Origin: GCA-002727735 sp038134525
GTDB taxonomy: Bacteria > Bacteroidota > Bacteroidia > Flavobacteriales_D > Parvicellaceae
Assembly: GCA_038134525.1 (NCBI GenBank)
Contig: JAYPVI010000008.1
Coordinates: 1 to 64,000, forward strand
DNA: 64,000 nt
Direction: 5' to 3'
How positions within the stretch are numbered: the first letter of the stretch is position 1; the number at the start of each line of letters is the position of its first letter. Position numbers and translations under genes: made by a program. The notes under the pieces are model-generated. The model was not told where the DNA came from, ran no database searches, and worked only from the letters and a program-made list of their open reading frames with translations. Below are positions 52,839 through 61,623 of the stretch, piece by piece.

Positions 52839-53590
52839 TGAATCAATCTCTGTACGAATATTGCTTAAGACTTGGAGACACTCCATTGATACTAAGCCAG
52901 CGAATTGGTGAATATTGTAGTAAAGCACCTCATCTTGAAGAAGATTTAGCTATAACCAATGTTGGATTAGATTTACTTGGACAGGCTGAAAATTTCTTAA
53001 CCTATGCTGCTAGTATACATGGCACACTATCAGCAGATGAACTAGCTTTTAAGCGAAAGGAAAAAGATTTTAGATCTTTTCATTTAGTAGAAGTTCCCAA
53101 TATTGATTTTGCTTATGTTTTAGTAAGGCAATTCTTCATTGATGTATATCACAATTTATTCTATACTTCCTTGTGTAACAGTAAAGATATAACCATCGCG
53201 GGAATTAGTAAAAAGTCCATAAAAGAGGTACGATACCACCTTCAACGAAGTCAAGATTGGATAATTCGCCTTGGGCAAGGAACAGAAGAAAGTAATCTTA
53301 GAATACAATACGCAATAGATGAATTATGGATGTATATTGATGAATTATTTCATGATAATGAAATTGATAACAAAATGACACAAGTAGGATTTGGTGTATC
53401 AAATAATGCTTTAAAATCAAACTGGTTAAATATGGTTACAAGCACATTAAATGATGCAGGACTTTCTACACCAGAAAACATTCCATACACCTTGCAATAT
53501 GGAAAAGACGGGTTTCACACGGAGTACATGGGGTATTTACTAGCTGAAATGCAACACTTGCCTTTACTCTACCCCGATGCGAAATGGTAA
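52838..53590 (+). CDS. paaC: Phenylacetyl-CoA epoxidase subunit PaaC
   Basis: The protein has 250 residues, ferritin-like, the structural partner of PaaA. It is recognised from YCLRLGDTPLILSQRIGEYCSKAPHLEEDLAITNVGLDLLGQA, and RYHLQRSQDWIIRLGQGT. It normally lacks a full di-iron site. The operon ends here; paaD (an assembly factor) and paaE (the reductase) that complete the enzyme are not in the window. Convergent with the GT2 gene: one base between stops. Confidence 0.95.
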   Translation: MNQSLYEYCLRLGDTPLILSQRIGEYCSKAPHLEEDLAITNVGLDLLGQAENFLTYAASIHGTLSADELAFKRKEKDFRSFHLVEVPNIDFAYVLVRQFFIDVYHNLFYTSLCNSKDITIAGISKKSIKEVRYHLQRSQDWIIRLGQGTEESNLRIQYAIDELWMYIDELFHDNEIDNKMTQVGFGVSNNALKSNWLNMVTSTLNDAGLSTPENIPYTLQYGKDGFHTEYMGYLLAEMQHLPLLYPDAKW

Positions 53591-53591
53591 G

Positions 53592-54335
53592 TTATTGGTG
53601 TTTGAATTTTTCTTGAATTTTCACATAGCGCATAAACACACCCATGCTAGATAGTTTACAGACAATATATCCTATTCTGCCGTCTAAAATTCCACCCCTT
53701 AAAATGAAATCTCTAATAAAACGAAAAGCAGGTTTTACCACAAAATGAAAAAAATTTGGTGGTGAATGACCAAGATGATCTTGTGCGCTCCAAGATGAAT
53801 ACCTATCCCATTTTTCCATGTAATGAGCTACATTTTTGAAAGTATAGTGTATTAAAGAAGATTTTAATTTTCCTACACTACCACTACAAATAATTTCCGC
53901 ATGGACTTTTTTATCTTCGTAATGGCATTTTTGTTTATTAAATAATCTTATTACTTTATCACCTTGCCAACCTGAAAATCGAATTTTCTTTCCCATAAAA
54001 TGATTCTGTCGAGGAATCCAATATGCATCAAAATCATAAGAGCTGTTTTGTATGGCATTAATTTCTTTTTTCAGATTTTCATCTACTCTTTCATCTGCAT
54101 CTAATATGAAAACCCAATCAAAATTCGCCTGGGGTATTACCCAGTTTTTCTGAGAAGCGGAATACTCATATTCACGCTGAAGGATTCTAACCCCTTTAGA
54201 TTTAGCCAATGAGATCGTATTGTCCGTACTAAAAGAATCTACCACAATGATTTCATCAGCCCACGAAACCGACTCAATGGCATCAATAATATGATCTTCC
54301 TCATTAAATGTAGGTATGATAGCGCTAATTTTCAT
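53592..54335 (-). CDS. Family 2 glycosyltransferase, WaaE/KdtX-like
   Basis: The protein has 247 residues. The GT-A fold is recognised from ISAIIPTFNEEDHIIDAIESV, EIIVVDSFSTDNT, the DxD motif in WVFILDADERVD, and KVHAEII. The close similarity to the WaaE/KdtX group suggests a glucosyltransferase of the lipopolysaccharide inner core. No LPS operon is next to it. The promoter TACCTTTG lies 16 bases before its ATG. Confidence 0.85.
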   Translation of the reverse strand: MKISAIIPTFNEEDHIIDAIESVSWADEIIVVDSFSTDNTISLAKSKGVRILQREYEYSASQKNWVIPQANFDWVFILDADERVDENLKKEINAIQNSSYDFDAYWIPRQNHFMGKKIRFSGWQGDKVIRLFNKQKCHYEDKKVHAEIICSGSVGKLKSSLIHYTFKNVAHYMEKWDRYSSWSAQDHLGHSPPNFFHFVVKPAFRFIRDFILRGGILDGRIGYIVCKLSSMGVFMRYVKIQEKFKHQ

Positions 54336-54351
54336 TTCAAAACGTATCCAA

Positions 54352-54359
54352 CAAAGGTA
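54352..54359 (-). promoter_or_regulatory. Candidate promoter box of the WaaE-like gene
   Basis: TACCTTTG on the minus strand fits TAnnTTTG; 21 bases further upstream is TTTC, one mismatch from the -33 TTTG. Confidence 0.4.
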
Positions 54360-54435
54360 TTATTTTATCATATTTTCCTAGAAATATTTAATTAATAAGA
54401 AAATGCGATTTAATATTACATCTTAATTCATTATT

Positions 54436-55020
54436 ATGAAATATAATCTTAGCGAGATAACCGATGTTATAAAAAATAGACGTACTATTTATCCTCAATA
54501 CTATTCTTCAAGAGTTATCCATAAAGAAATAATAGAACACCTATTACAAAATGCAACTTGGGCTCCTACTCATGGAATGACTCAACCTTGGCGTTTCAAG
54601 ATTTATGCTGGTGAAAGTAGAAGTTTGTTGGCTAAATCACTAAGTAGTCTTTACAAAAACCTTACTCCTGAAGATCAATTCAGAGAGGATAAATTACTGA
54701 AAATGCAAGCAAGGCCTTTTCAATCATCTGCTGCCGTAGTCGTATACATGAAAAGAGGAGACAACCCCAAAATACCTGAAATTGAAGAAATTTCATCTGT
54801 TGCTTGTGCCATTCAAAACATTTGTTTAACCGCAACTGCTTATGGAATTGGATCATTTTGGTCTACCCCAAAAGTAATTTACACTAAAGAAATGAATGAT
54901 TTTTTAGAAATTAGAGAACAGGATAAATGTATGGGTATCATTTACTTGGGTTATCCAAATGAAGATTGGCCAAAAGGGCAACGAAAGCCGATCGAATATG
55001 TAACGGAGTGGTATAATTAA
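54436..55020 (+). CDS. Nitroreductase-family FMN oxidoreductase
   Basis: The protein has 194 residues. The FMN-binding start is VIKNRRTIYPQYYSSR, followed by LLQNATWAPTHGMTQPWRF, the dimer-contact helix, SSVACAIQNICLTATAYGIGSFWSTP and MGIIYLGYP near the end. This is the YdjA-type small nitroreductase group. It reduces nitro-compounds or quinones with NAD(P)H in the cytoplasm; the physiological substrate is unknown. It is the first of three plus-strand genes with short gaps. Confidence 0.9.
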   Translation: MKYNLSEITDVIKNRRTIYPQYYSSRVIHKEIIEHLLQNATWAPTHGMTQPWRFKIYAGESRSLLAKSLSSLYKNLTPEDQFREDKLLKMQARPFQSSAAVVVYMKRGDNPKIPEIEEISSVACAIQNICLTATAYGIGSFWSTPKVIYTKEMNDFLEIREQDKCMGIIYLGYPNEDWPKGQRKPIEYVTEWYN

Positions 55021-55030
55021 ATCATTATGT

Positions 55031-55384
55031 ATGGATGATATGGACGAAGGGTTCTTAAAATTGACTAATCACAAGGACCATCCTACAAACAAAGCATATA
55101 AAGTGTTTTTCTTTTACAATGAAGAAAAAGCAAACTATTTTGAGGCTTCACTTAATGAAAGAAAAATTTATTTTGAGAGAGGGGAAGAAAACTCCAACAG
55201 AGGGCTTGTGTATTTATTTGGAATTAGGAAAACGGATAATAAGGTAGTTCAAAAATTGAATTATGAAGCTATTGGTAAGTTTCGAGACCCCATTATTAAG
55301 CCGCATTGGGGAAGAATATCCATTTATGCTCTTTGCCTTCTCGTTATTATATTTGCTATTATATCCTACATGCAAAATCAATAA
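55031..55384 (+). CDS. Small single-pass membrane protein, DUF2007-like
   Basis: The protein has 117 residues. The N-terminal 90 residues form an alpha/beta domain (YKVFFFYNEEKANYFEASLNERKIYFERG), resembling the ACT-like DUF2007 fold found in small putative signalling proteins. One C-terminal membrane segment follows (about 96-114, ISIYALCLLVIIFAIISY). The orientation and function are unknown. Its stop overlaps the ATG of the next gene by one base, so the two are probably translationally coupled. Confidence 0.65.
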   Translation: MDDMDEGFLKLTNHKDHPTNKAYKVFFFYNEEKANYFEASLNERKIYFERGEENSNRGLVYLFGIRKTDNKVVQKLNYEAIGKFRDPIIKPHWGRISIYALCLLVIIFAIISYMQNQ

Positions 55385-56133
55385 TGGGAACTAAACCACT
55401 TTACTACCTCTTCATTGTGTTATTGTTGACATGTTGTGGCCAAACTATATCGCAAAATAATGAAGGAGATAAAATGATCGGATTTACTTTAAGCCCGTTA
55501 ATACCCATTGATTACTTTGGTGCTGGTCCACTCCTTTTAGAAAACAATTTTTCTAATATTGAATTGTCTAGTAAAATTGGGTATCAATTTGGGATGTTAA
55601 TGAGAAATTCCAAATCAAAAAATATTACCCTTGAGTCAGGTATATTATTTTGTAGACGAAACTTTAAATTTTTAGGTGAAAATAATTTCATTAGTTCATC
55701 TAACACAGATATGGGTGACTTTGGATATATTAATTACGCTTTCCCTTTAAATGCCCTCGTTTTTATTCAGCTAAGTGACAATATGCACATGAATACTTCT
55801 TTAGGAGCTGAATTGGACTTTTATGCTTCAGCAGTGGCTTCAAAAAGTAGCCAAAATTTAATTTATCATTACTCTGAAAGAGCGAGATGGATAAATGGGT
55901 CTGTTAATGCCTCTATAGGTATAGAATTAAGAGATAAAAATGCTGGTATATTTTATGTTGGCAGTCAGGTAAACATCCCGATATCTACCATTTTAGTTAC
56001 CCATTTTAAATATTATTATGCCGGATCAGGTGGAGATTTTGATGATTATGAAGCCGCTTTTTTAAGAGGAAATTATTTCAATATTCAGTTGAAATATTTT
56101 TTACCCTTGAGTATGGAAAAAACTAAAAACTAG
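55384..56133 (+). CDS. Outer-membrane beta-barrel protein
   Basis: About 249 residues from MGTKPLYYLF at 55384; an earlier start at 55306 would overlap the previous gene in another frame. The signal peptide ends either at TISQ (signal peptidase I) or at LLTC as a lipobox. The mature part contains alternating amphipathic strands (MIGFTLSPLIPIDYFGAG, SSKIGYQFGMLMR, GYINYAFPLNALVFIQLSDN, NYFNIQLKYFLPL), consistent with an eight- to ten-stranded barrel of the Bacteroidota PorT/OmpA-like type. Function unknown. Convergent with infB, four-base overlap. Confidence 0.7.
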   Translation: MGTKPLYYLFIVLLLTCCGQTISQNNEGDKMIGFTLSPLIPIDYFGAGPLLLENNFSNIELSSKIGYQFGMLMRNSKSKNITLESGILFCRRNFKFLGENNFISSSNTDMGDFGYINYAFPLNALVFIQLSDNMHMNTSLGAELDFYASAVASKSSQNLIYHYSERARWINGSVNASIGIELRDKNAGIFYVGSQVNIPISTILVTHFKYYYAGSGGDFDDYEAAFLRGNYFNIQLKYFLPLSMEKTKN

Positions 56134-58673
56134 AGTTTTCTATTTACTTCTACTTCCTCGTAAGCTTCAACCACATCTCCAACTTTAATATCATTGAACT
56201 TATCAATATTTAATCCACATTCGTATCCATGTTGAACCTCTTTTACATCATCTTTAAAACGCTTTAGCGATCCTAATTCACCAGAGTACACCACTATCCC
56301 GTCTCTTATGATACGAACTTTATGATTTCGGTTAATTTTTCCTTCAACAACATAACACCCAGCAATGGTTCCCACTTTGGTTATTTTAAATGTTTCTCTA
56401 ATTTCTGCAGTAGCTACAATTTCCTCTTTAAATTCAGGAGAAAGCATCCCCTCCATAGCCTCTTTAATTTCTTCAATTGCTTTGTAAATAATAGAGTATA
56501 ATCTAATATCAATTTCTTCTTTTTCAGCTAATTTTCTTGCACCTGCAGAAGGTCTTACTTGAAATCCTATTACAATAGCGTCTGAAGCTGATGCCAATAA
56601 GATATCAGACTCTGTAATTTGTCCAACTGCTTTATGAATTACATTGATTTGTATAGATTCCTGAGAAAGTTTTAGTAATGAATCTGAAAGAGCTTCAATT
56701 GATCCATCTACGTCACCTTTTACAATGACGTTTAATTCTTGGAAATCTCCAAGGGCAATACGCCTTCCAATTTCGTCAAGGGTAATGTGCTTAGTGGTTC
56801 TAAGACCTTGTTCACGTTGCAACTGCTGCCGCTTTAAAGCAATTTGTTTAATTTCTTTTTCATCAGACAACACATTAAAAACATCACCAGCGCTTGAGGC
56901 ACCATTCATCCCTAAAACAGAAACCGGTATTGAAGGACCTGCCGCTTTTACAGGACGACCATTTTCATCATGCATAGCCTTAATTTTTCCGAACTGTGTA
57001 CCAGCAATCAATGAGTCTCCAACTTTTAAGGTTCCGTATTGAACAAGCAGCGTAGTTACAAATCCACGTCCTTTATCTAATGAAGCTTCTATAACCGTTC
57101 CCTTGGCTTGGGTTTCAGGATCTGCTTTAAGTTCTAATAAGTCGGATTCTAATAACACCTTCTCAAGTAAATCTTCTATCCCGTCACCAGATTTAGCTGA
57201 AATTTCTTGACATTGATATTTACCACCCCAATCTTCAACAAGAATGTTCATAGCCGATAACTCTTCTTTTATCTTATCAGGATTTGCACTTGGTCTATCG
57301 CATTTGTTTAAGGCAAATACCATAGGAACACCTGCTGCTTGAGCGTGATTAATAGCCTCCTTGGTTTGGGGCATGACTCTATCATCAGCCGCAATGATTA
57401 TAATAGCTACATCAGTAACTTGCGCTCCTCTCGCTCTCATAGCGGTAAATGCTTCGTGACCAGGTGTATCTAGAAAAGTAATAAGCTTTTCATTGTGTTT
57501 AACCGAATAAGCTCCAATATGCTGAGTAATACCTCCAGCTTCACCCGATGTGACGTCTGCTTTCCTTATATAATCCAATAAAGATGTTTTACCATGATCT
57601 ACGTGTCCCATTACTGTGACAATAGGTGGTCTATCTGCCATTAACTCTGGATTTTGGGTGTCCTCAATTACAGATGCGGTAACGTCAGCACTCACAAATT
57701 CTACTTTAAATCCATATTCTTCAGCAACCATGGTTAATGTTTCTGCATCCAATCTTTGATTGATTGAAGCAAATATGCCGATAGACATCAATGTGCCAAT
57801 AACTTCATTAGCGGATTTTGACATCATCAAAGCAAGCTCTGAAACCGTTACAAATTCTGTTAATTTTAATACATTCTTTTCTGCTTCTGCCCTTATTTCT
57901 TCTTGCTCAATTTTTTCAGAAACGGCTTGTCTTTTTTCTCTTCTAAATTTTGAAGCCTTAGACTTACCTTTATTACTCAGCCTTGCTAGTGTTTCACGAA
58001 TTTCCTTCTGAATTTCTTCTTCAGAAACCTCTGTTTTTTGAGTTCCTTTTGTTATTTTCTTATGCTCTTTTGATGCTCTTTTTCCTGCCTTTTCTACGTT
58101 TACTTTTTTAATTCTTTTTCTTTTTCTTCTCAAAGAATCATTATCACCTTGATCATTGGATGATTTCTTCTCTTTTTCTACTGGTAAATTAATCTTTCCA
58201 AGCACTGTGGGACCTGTAAGTTTTTTGGCCTCTGCCTTTATTGTGCTAATTTCCTCTTTAGGCTCTTCAACTAGCTTTGATTCAGGTTCTTTCACCTCTA
58301 GCTTAGGCATTGGCTCTGGCTCTTTTTTAGCTGTTTTAGGAGTTAAATCAATTTTACCTACAACAGATAGACCAGAGAGCTTATCAGCCTTAGCTTCAAT
58401 TTTTTCTATTTTCTCTTCAGATTTAGCCTGCTCCTCCTTAGAAATAGTTATGACTGTTCTTTCTGACTTATCAATATTTACCTTATCCGCTTTTTCCTTT
58501 TCAAATTTTTCTTTGTGAAATTCTTCAAGTAAAAGCATGTAAAGTTCATCATCAATTTTTGTATTTGGATTTGCACTAACCTCTTTTCCTTGAGAACCTA
58601 AAAATTCCACAATGGTTGAGATCCCCACGTTAAGCTCCCTTGCTACTTTACTTAGCCTTTTTATTTCTGCCAT
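56130..58673 (-). CDS. infB: Translation initiation factor IF-2
   Basis: The protein has 847 residues. A long charged N-terminal region (about 60-250) rich in Lys and Glu precedes the IF2_N domain (about 270-320, ELALMMSKSANEVIGTLMSIG). The G domain has VMGHVDHGKTSLLDYI (about 355), DTPGHEAFTAMRARGAQVTD and NKCDRP, followed by domains II-IV. IF-2 brings fMet-tRNA to the 30S P site and drives subunit joining. It is the third gene of the conserved rimP-nusA-infB operon, 24 bases after nusA. Confidence 0.98.
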   Translation of the reverse strand: MAEIKRLSKVARELNVGISTIVEFLGSQGKEVSANPNTKIDDELYMLLLEEFHKEKFEKEKADKVNIDKSERTVITISKEEQAKSEEKIEKIEAKADKLSGLSVVGKIDLTPKTAKKEPEPMPKLEVKEPESKLVEEPKEEISTIKAEAKKLTGPTVLGKINLPVEKEKKSSNDQGDNDSLRRKRKRIKKVNVEKAGKRASKEHKKITKGTQKTEVSEEEIQKEIRETLARLSNKGKSKASKFRREKRQAVSEKIEQEEIRAEAEKNVLKLTEFVTVSELALMMSKSANEVIGTLMSIGIFASINQRLDAETLTMVAEEYGFKVEFVSADVTASVIEDTQNPELMADRPPIVTVMGHVDHGKTSLLDYIRKADVTSGEAGGITQHIGAYSVKHNEKLITFLDTPGHEAFTAMRARGAQVTDVAIIIIAADDRVMPQTKEAINHAQAAGVPMVFALNKCDRPSANPDKIKEELSAMNILVEDWGGKYQCQEISAKSGDGIEDLLEKVLLESDLLELKADPETQAKGTVIEASLDKGRGFVTTLLVQYGTLKVGDSLIAGTQFGKIKAMHDENGRPVKAAGPSIPVSVLGMNGASSAGDVFNVLSDEKEIKQIALKRQQLQREQGLRTTKHITLDEIGRRIALGDFQELNVIVKGDVDGSIEALSDSLLKLSQESIQINVIHKAVGQITESDILLASASDAIVIGFQVRPSAGARKLAEKEEIDIRLYSIIYKAIEEIKEAMEGMLSPEFKEEIVATAEIRETFKITKVGTIAGCYVVEGKINRNHKVRIIRDGIVVYSGELGSLKRFKDDVKEVQHGYECGLNIDKFNDIKVGDVVEAYEEVEVNRKL

Positions 58674-58697
58674 AACTACTTATCTTTCTTACTTTAT

Positions 58698-59933
58698 TTA
58701 TTCAAATTCTGACTTTAATATTTTGACAATTTCTTCAATTGTTTCTTCCTCAAGGTCTGTTCTTTTTACTAAATCTTCTACTCCTATTTCTAAAACACTT
58801 TTTGCAGAATCACACCCTATGGCCTTCAATTCATCAATTATCCAACCATCAATTTCATCTGAGAATTCATCTAAATCTACATCATCAATGTCTTCAGCTC
58901 CTTCTCTATAGACGTCAATTTCGTATCCTGTTAATTTAGAGGCTAATTTTATGTTATGTCCGCCTTTACCTATTGCTTTTGAAACCTCCTCAGGCTTTAG
59001 GAAAACTTCAACCCTCTTTTCTTCATCATTAATCTCCATATTGGTGATTTTTGCAGGATTCAGAGATCTCTGAATCAATAATTGAATATTATTTGTCCAT
59101 GGAATAACGTCAATATTTTCATTTCTTAGCTCTCTTACTATCCCATGAATTCTTGTTCCATTCATCCCAACACAGGCGCCAACTGGATCAATCCTATCGT
59201 CATATGATTCAACAGCAACTTTTGCTCTTTCACCAGGATTTCTAACTATTTTTTTAATGGTAATTAATCCATCAAAAACTTCAGGAACTTCTTGCTCAAA
59301 TAATCGAGCTAAAAATTCAGGTGCTGTCCTAGATAAAATAATTACTGGATTATTGTTTCTAAGATCTACTTTAGCCACAACCGCTCTAATAGTATCTCCT
59401 TTTCTAAAATAATCCGAGGGTATTTGTTCTGATTTAGGTAGAATTAGTTCATTCCCATCATCATCAAGCACTAATATTTCTCTTTTCCAGATTTGATAAA
59501 CCTCCCCATTAATAATATCACCAACACGCTCCTTGTATTTTTGATAAATACCATCTTTTTCAAGTTCAAGAACTTTTGCAACCAAATTCTGCCTAAGTGC
59601 CAATATATTTCTCCTCCCAAAATCCTCAACTTTAATCTCTTGGGAAACCTCTTCTCCGATTTCAAAATCGGGTTCAATTTTTAATGCTTCTGATAATTTG
59701 ATTTGTGTTCCTTCATCTTCAAAATCAATGTCTTTAACTATTTCTCTACTGAGCCATATCTCTAAATCTCCCTTATCTGGGTTAATAATTACATCTACAT
59801 TATCATCAGATCCATATTTTCTTTTTAGAGTAGTTCTAAAAACGTCCTCTACTATTCTCATCATGGTGACTCTATCAATATTTTTAAGTTCTTTAAATTC
59901 GGTGAATGAGTCGATTAAATCTATTGCGTTCAT
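58698..59933 (-). CDS. nusA: Transcription termination/antitermination protein NusA
   Basis: The protein has 411 residues. It has an N-terminal RNA-polymerase-binding domain (about 1-125), an S1 domain (about 135-200, GEVYQIWKREILVLDDDGNELILPKSEQIP) and two KH domains (DPVGACVGMNGTRIHGIVRELRNENIDVIPW and SKAIGKGGHNIKLASKLTGYEIDV). An acidic C-terminal helical domain (about 345-411) follows. NusA binds RNA polymerase and nascent RNA, promoting pausing and termination. It is nine bases after rimP. Since NusA strengthens hairpin-dependent termination, the hairpin upstream of rimP could give autoregulation. Confidence 0.97.
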   Translation of the reverse strand: MNAIDLIDSFTEFKELKNIDRVTMMRIVEDVFRTTLKRKYGSDDNVDVIINPDKGDLEIWLSREIVKDIDFEDEGTQIKLSEALKIEPDFEIGEEVSQEIKVEDFGRRNILALRQNLVAKVLELEKDGIYQKYKERVGDIINGEVYQIWKREILVLDDDGNELILPKSEQIPSDYFRKGDTIRAVVAKVDLRNNNPVIILSRTAPEFLARLFEQEVPEVFDGLITIKKIVRNPGERAKVAVESYDDRIDPVGACVGMNGTRIHGIVRELRNENIDVIPWTNNIQLLIQRSLNPAKITNMEINDEEKRVEVFLKPEEVSKAIGKGGHNIKLASKLTGYEIDVYREGAEDIDDVDLDEFSDEIDGWIIDELKAIGCDSAKSVLEIGVEDLVKRTDLEEETIEEIVKILKSEFE

Positions 59934-59942
59934 TTTATTTAT

Positions 59943-60413
59943 TTAAATAGATATTATTAGTTTACTTTCTTTAATTTTTGATTTTTCAATGAATATGGTC
60001 TTACCCGGAATCATCTTTTTTGCTTTTGTATTATTAGACTTCACATGTTCTATTATAGAAATGTCATTTTCATTAACAGATGACAACTCCCCTTCCAAAA
60101 TTTGATTTTCCGTTGTAATTACAAGTATCTTTCTACCTATATTTTTAATGTATTGTTGTTCAACACAAAATGGCTGATCAAGACCTGGAGAGGTTACTTC
60201 AAGCTGGAAATCTTCTACTGAACGATCTAAATTATGCTCAATATTTCTACTAACGCTCATACAATCATTAATACTGACACCTCTGTGCAAGTTATCCATA
60301 GTTACCTTAATTTGGTTTTTATTAGAAACGGTAACTTTAACTAGGTAGTTATCATTATTCAATTCTTGAATGCGCTCTTCCGCTAATGCTATTACTTTTT
60401 TCTTGTCTATCAT
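59943..60413 (-). CDS. rimP: Ribosome maturation factor RimP
   Basis: The protein has 156 residues. An N-terminal alpha/beta domain (KKVIALAEERIQELNNDNYLVKVTVS, then DNLHRGVSINDCMSVSRNIEHNLD) is followed by an SH3-like domain (EVTSPGLDQPF, then KILVITTENQILEGELSSVNENDISI). RimP assists 30S subunit assembly. The ATG at 60413 lies only two bases after the U-tract of a strong hairpin and has no Shine-Dalgarno sequence. The family alignment leaves no room for a later start. Confidence 0.95.
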   Translation of the reverse strand: MIDKKKVIALAEERIQELNNDNYLVKVTVSNKNQIKVTMDNLHRGVSINDCMSVSRNIEHNLDRSVEDFQLEVTSPGLDQPFCVEQQYIKNIGRKILVITTENQILEGELSSVNENDISIIEHVKSNNTKAKKMIPGKTIFIEKSKIKESKLIISI

Positions 60414-60415
60414 GT

Positions 60416-60451
60416 AAAAAAAGAGGGGACTTGCGTCCCCGCGTCCCCTCT
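60416..60451 (-). terminator. Leader hairpin/attenuator candidate before rimP-nusA-infB
   Basis: On the minus strand AGAGGGGAC (60443-60451) pairs with GTCCCCTCT (60422-60430), giving nine base pairs, then a run of seven T that ends two bases before the rimP ATG. Because GGGGACGC is duplicated, GTCCCC can instead pair with the second GGGGAC to form a six-pair hairpin with a GCAA tetraloop. The two folds are mutually exclusive. It is a strong intrinsic terminator by form, placed in the leader of the operon that encodes NusA. Confidence 0.7.
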
Positions 60452-60469
60452 CAATTGTTAAATACGTTG

Positions 60470-60500
60470 CAAATGTAGTGTATTCTGTGGGATTGACAAA
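60470..60500 (-). promoter_or_regulatory. Promoter of rimP-nusA-infB
   Basis: TTTG (60497-60500), a 19-base spacer and TACATTTG (60470-60477) match the Bacteroidota consensus exactly. Transcription should start near 60463, giving a leader of about 50 bases almost filled by the hairpin at 60422-60451. Confidence 0.7.
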
Positions 60501-60544
60501 TAAAACGTAAAAAAACTATGCAGCAACTGCCTTGATTTGAAATT

Positions 60545-61594
60545 ATGAAATATTCTATTGCATTAACCCTTATTAAAGGGCTTTCTCCAAAATTACTTAA
60601 TGAATTGCATGATATTTTCCCTAATGAAAAAGAACTTTTTGAAAATATGATGGCAAAATACAAGTTTAATCCAAATGAAATTTTAGACAAAGCTGAGCAT
60701 ATCAAAGAAGATTGTACTAAAAATAAAATTAAGGTTGTTAATCAAAATGATATTGGGTACCCCAATCTGTTAAAAAATTGTGTTGATAGACCTTATGTTA
60801 TCTATAAAACTGGTAAGGGATGTACCAATAATATGCCCTGCGTAAGTATTGTGGGCACTAGAAATAATTCGAATTATGGTTTTGAAATAACTAATAATAT
60901 GATTAAGGCATTACATGAATTTAGAGTAGGTATTGTGAGTGGATTGGCTTATGGAATAGATATTATTGCTCATAGAAAAGCCAATGAACTAAACATTCCA
61001 AACTTTGCAGTATTAGGAAGTGGCCATCTTTGCATATACCCAAAACACCACCAAAAGGAATTGGAAAAAATAAGAGAAATAGGAGCCGTTATTTCCGAAT
61101 TCCCTCCGAATACAAAGCCAACTAAGTTTAACTTTCCAAAAAGAAACAGAATTATTGCTGGAATTAGTCATTGTACAGTTGTTGTAGAGTCTAAATTAAA
61201 AGGCGGAGGTCTTATTACAGCTTATTTAGCTGGTAGCTACGACAGAGAGGTGTTTGCTATACCAGGTAACATTAACCACACCACTTCTGAAGGATGTAAC
61301 ATATTAATAAAAAATAATCGTGCTACTCTATTACATGAATTTAATCAAATAGCAGAAGAACTAAAATTAAAGAAAAAAGAGTCATTTCATAAGGGAAATA
61401 TCCAAAACAAGAAATTGTCAAATAAAGAAAAATTAGTGCTGTTATGTATTCGTTCGAATCAACCTATTCATGTAGATTCAATAGTTTCGAAAGTTAAATT
61501 AAATCCATCCATATTATTAGCTTTGCTTACTCAAATGGAAATAAATCAACTAATCATAAAAAAACCAGGTAATTATTATGCTACATCACTATAA
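60545..61594 (+). CDS. dprA: DNA-processing protein DprA
   Basis: The protein has 349 residues. The Rossmann-like core carries the DprA signatures VSIVGTRNNSNYG, IVSGLAYGIDIIAHRKA, VLGSGHLCIYP, ISEFPPNTKPTKFNFPKRNRIIAGIS and GGGLITAYLAG. A C-terminal winged-helix-like domain (about 290-349) matches the usual DprA tail. DprA loads RecA onto incoming single-stranded DNA during natural transformation. No other competence gene is adjacent. Divergent from rimP, sharing a 131-base gap. Confidence 0.96.
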   Translation: MKYSIALTLIKGLSPKLLNELHDIFPNEKELFENMMAKYKFNPNEILDKAEHIKEDCTKNKIKVVNQNDIGYPNLLKNCVDRPYVIYKTGKGCTNNMPCVSIVGTRNNSNYGFEITNNMIKALHEFRVGIVSGLAYGIDIIAHRKANELNIPNFAVLGSGHLCIYPKHHQKELEKIREIGAVISEFPPNTKPTKFNFPKRNRIIAGISHCTVVVESKLKGGGLITAYLAGSYDREVFAIPGNINHTTSEGCNILIKNNRATLLHEFNQIAEELKLKKKESFHKGNIQNKKLSNKEKLVLLCIRSNQPIHVDSIVSKVKLNPSILLALLTQMEINQLIIKKPGNYYATSL

Positions 61595-61623
61595 TGATGA
61601 AATGATTAGTTAGCTTAGCAGTA

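Noticed and set aside
58156..58518. Open frame of 120 codons antisense to infB
   Set aside because: It mirrors the low-complexity Lys/Glu region of IF-2 (giving Ser/Phe/Leu-rich peptide), has no family match and lies wholly inside infB.
60416..60451. Hairpin near rimP as a terminator for a plus-strand gene
   Set aside because: On the plus strand the hairpin is followed by TCAATTG, with the homopolymer run on the wrong side; the T-tract is on the minus strand.
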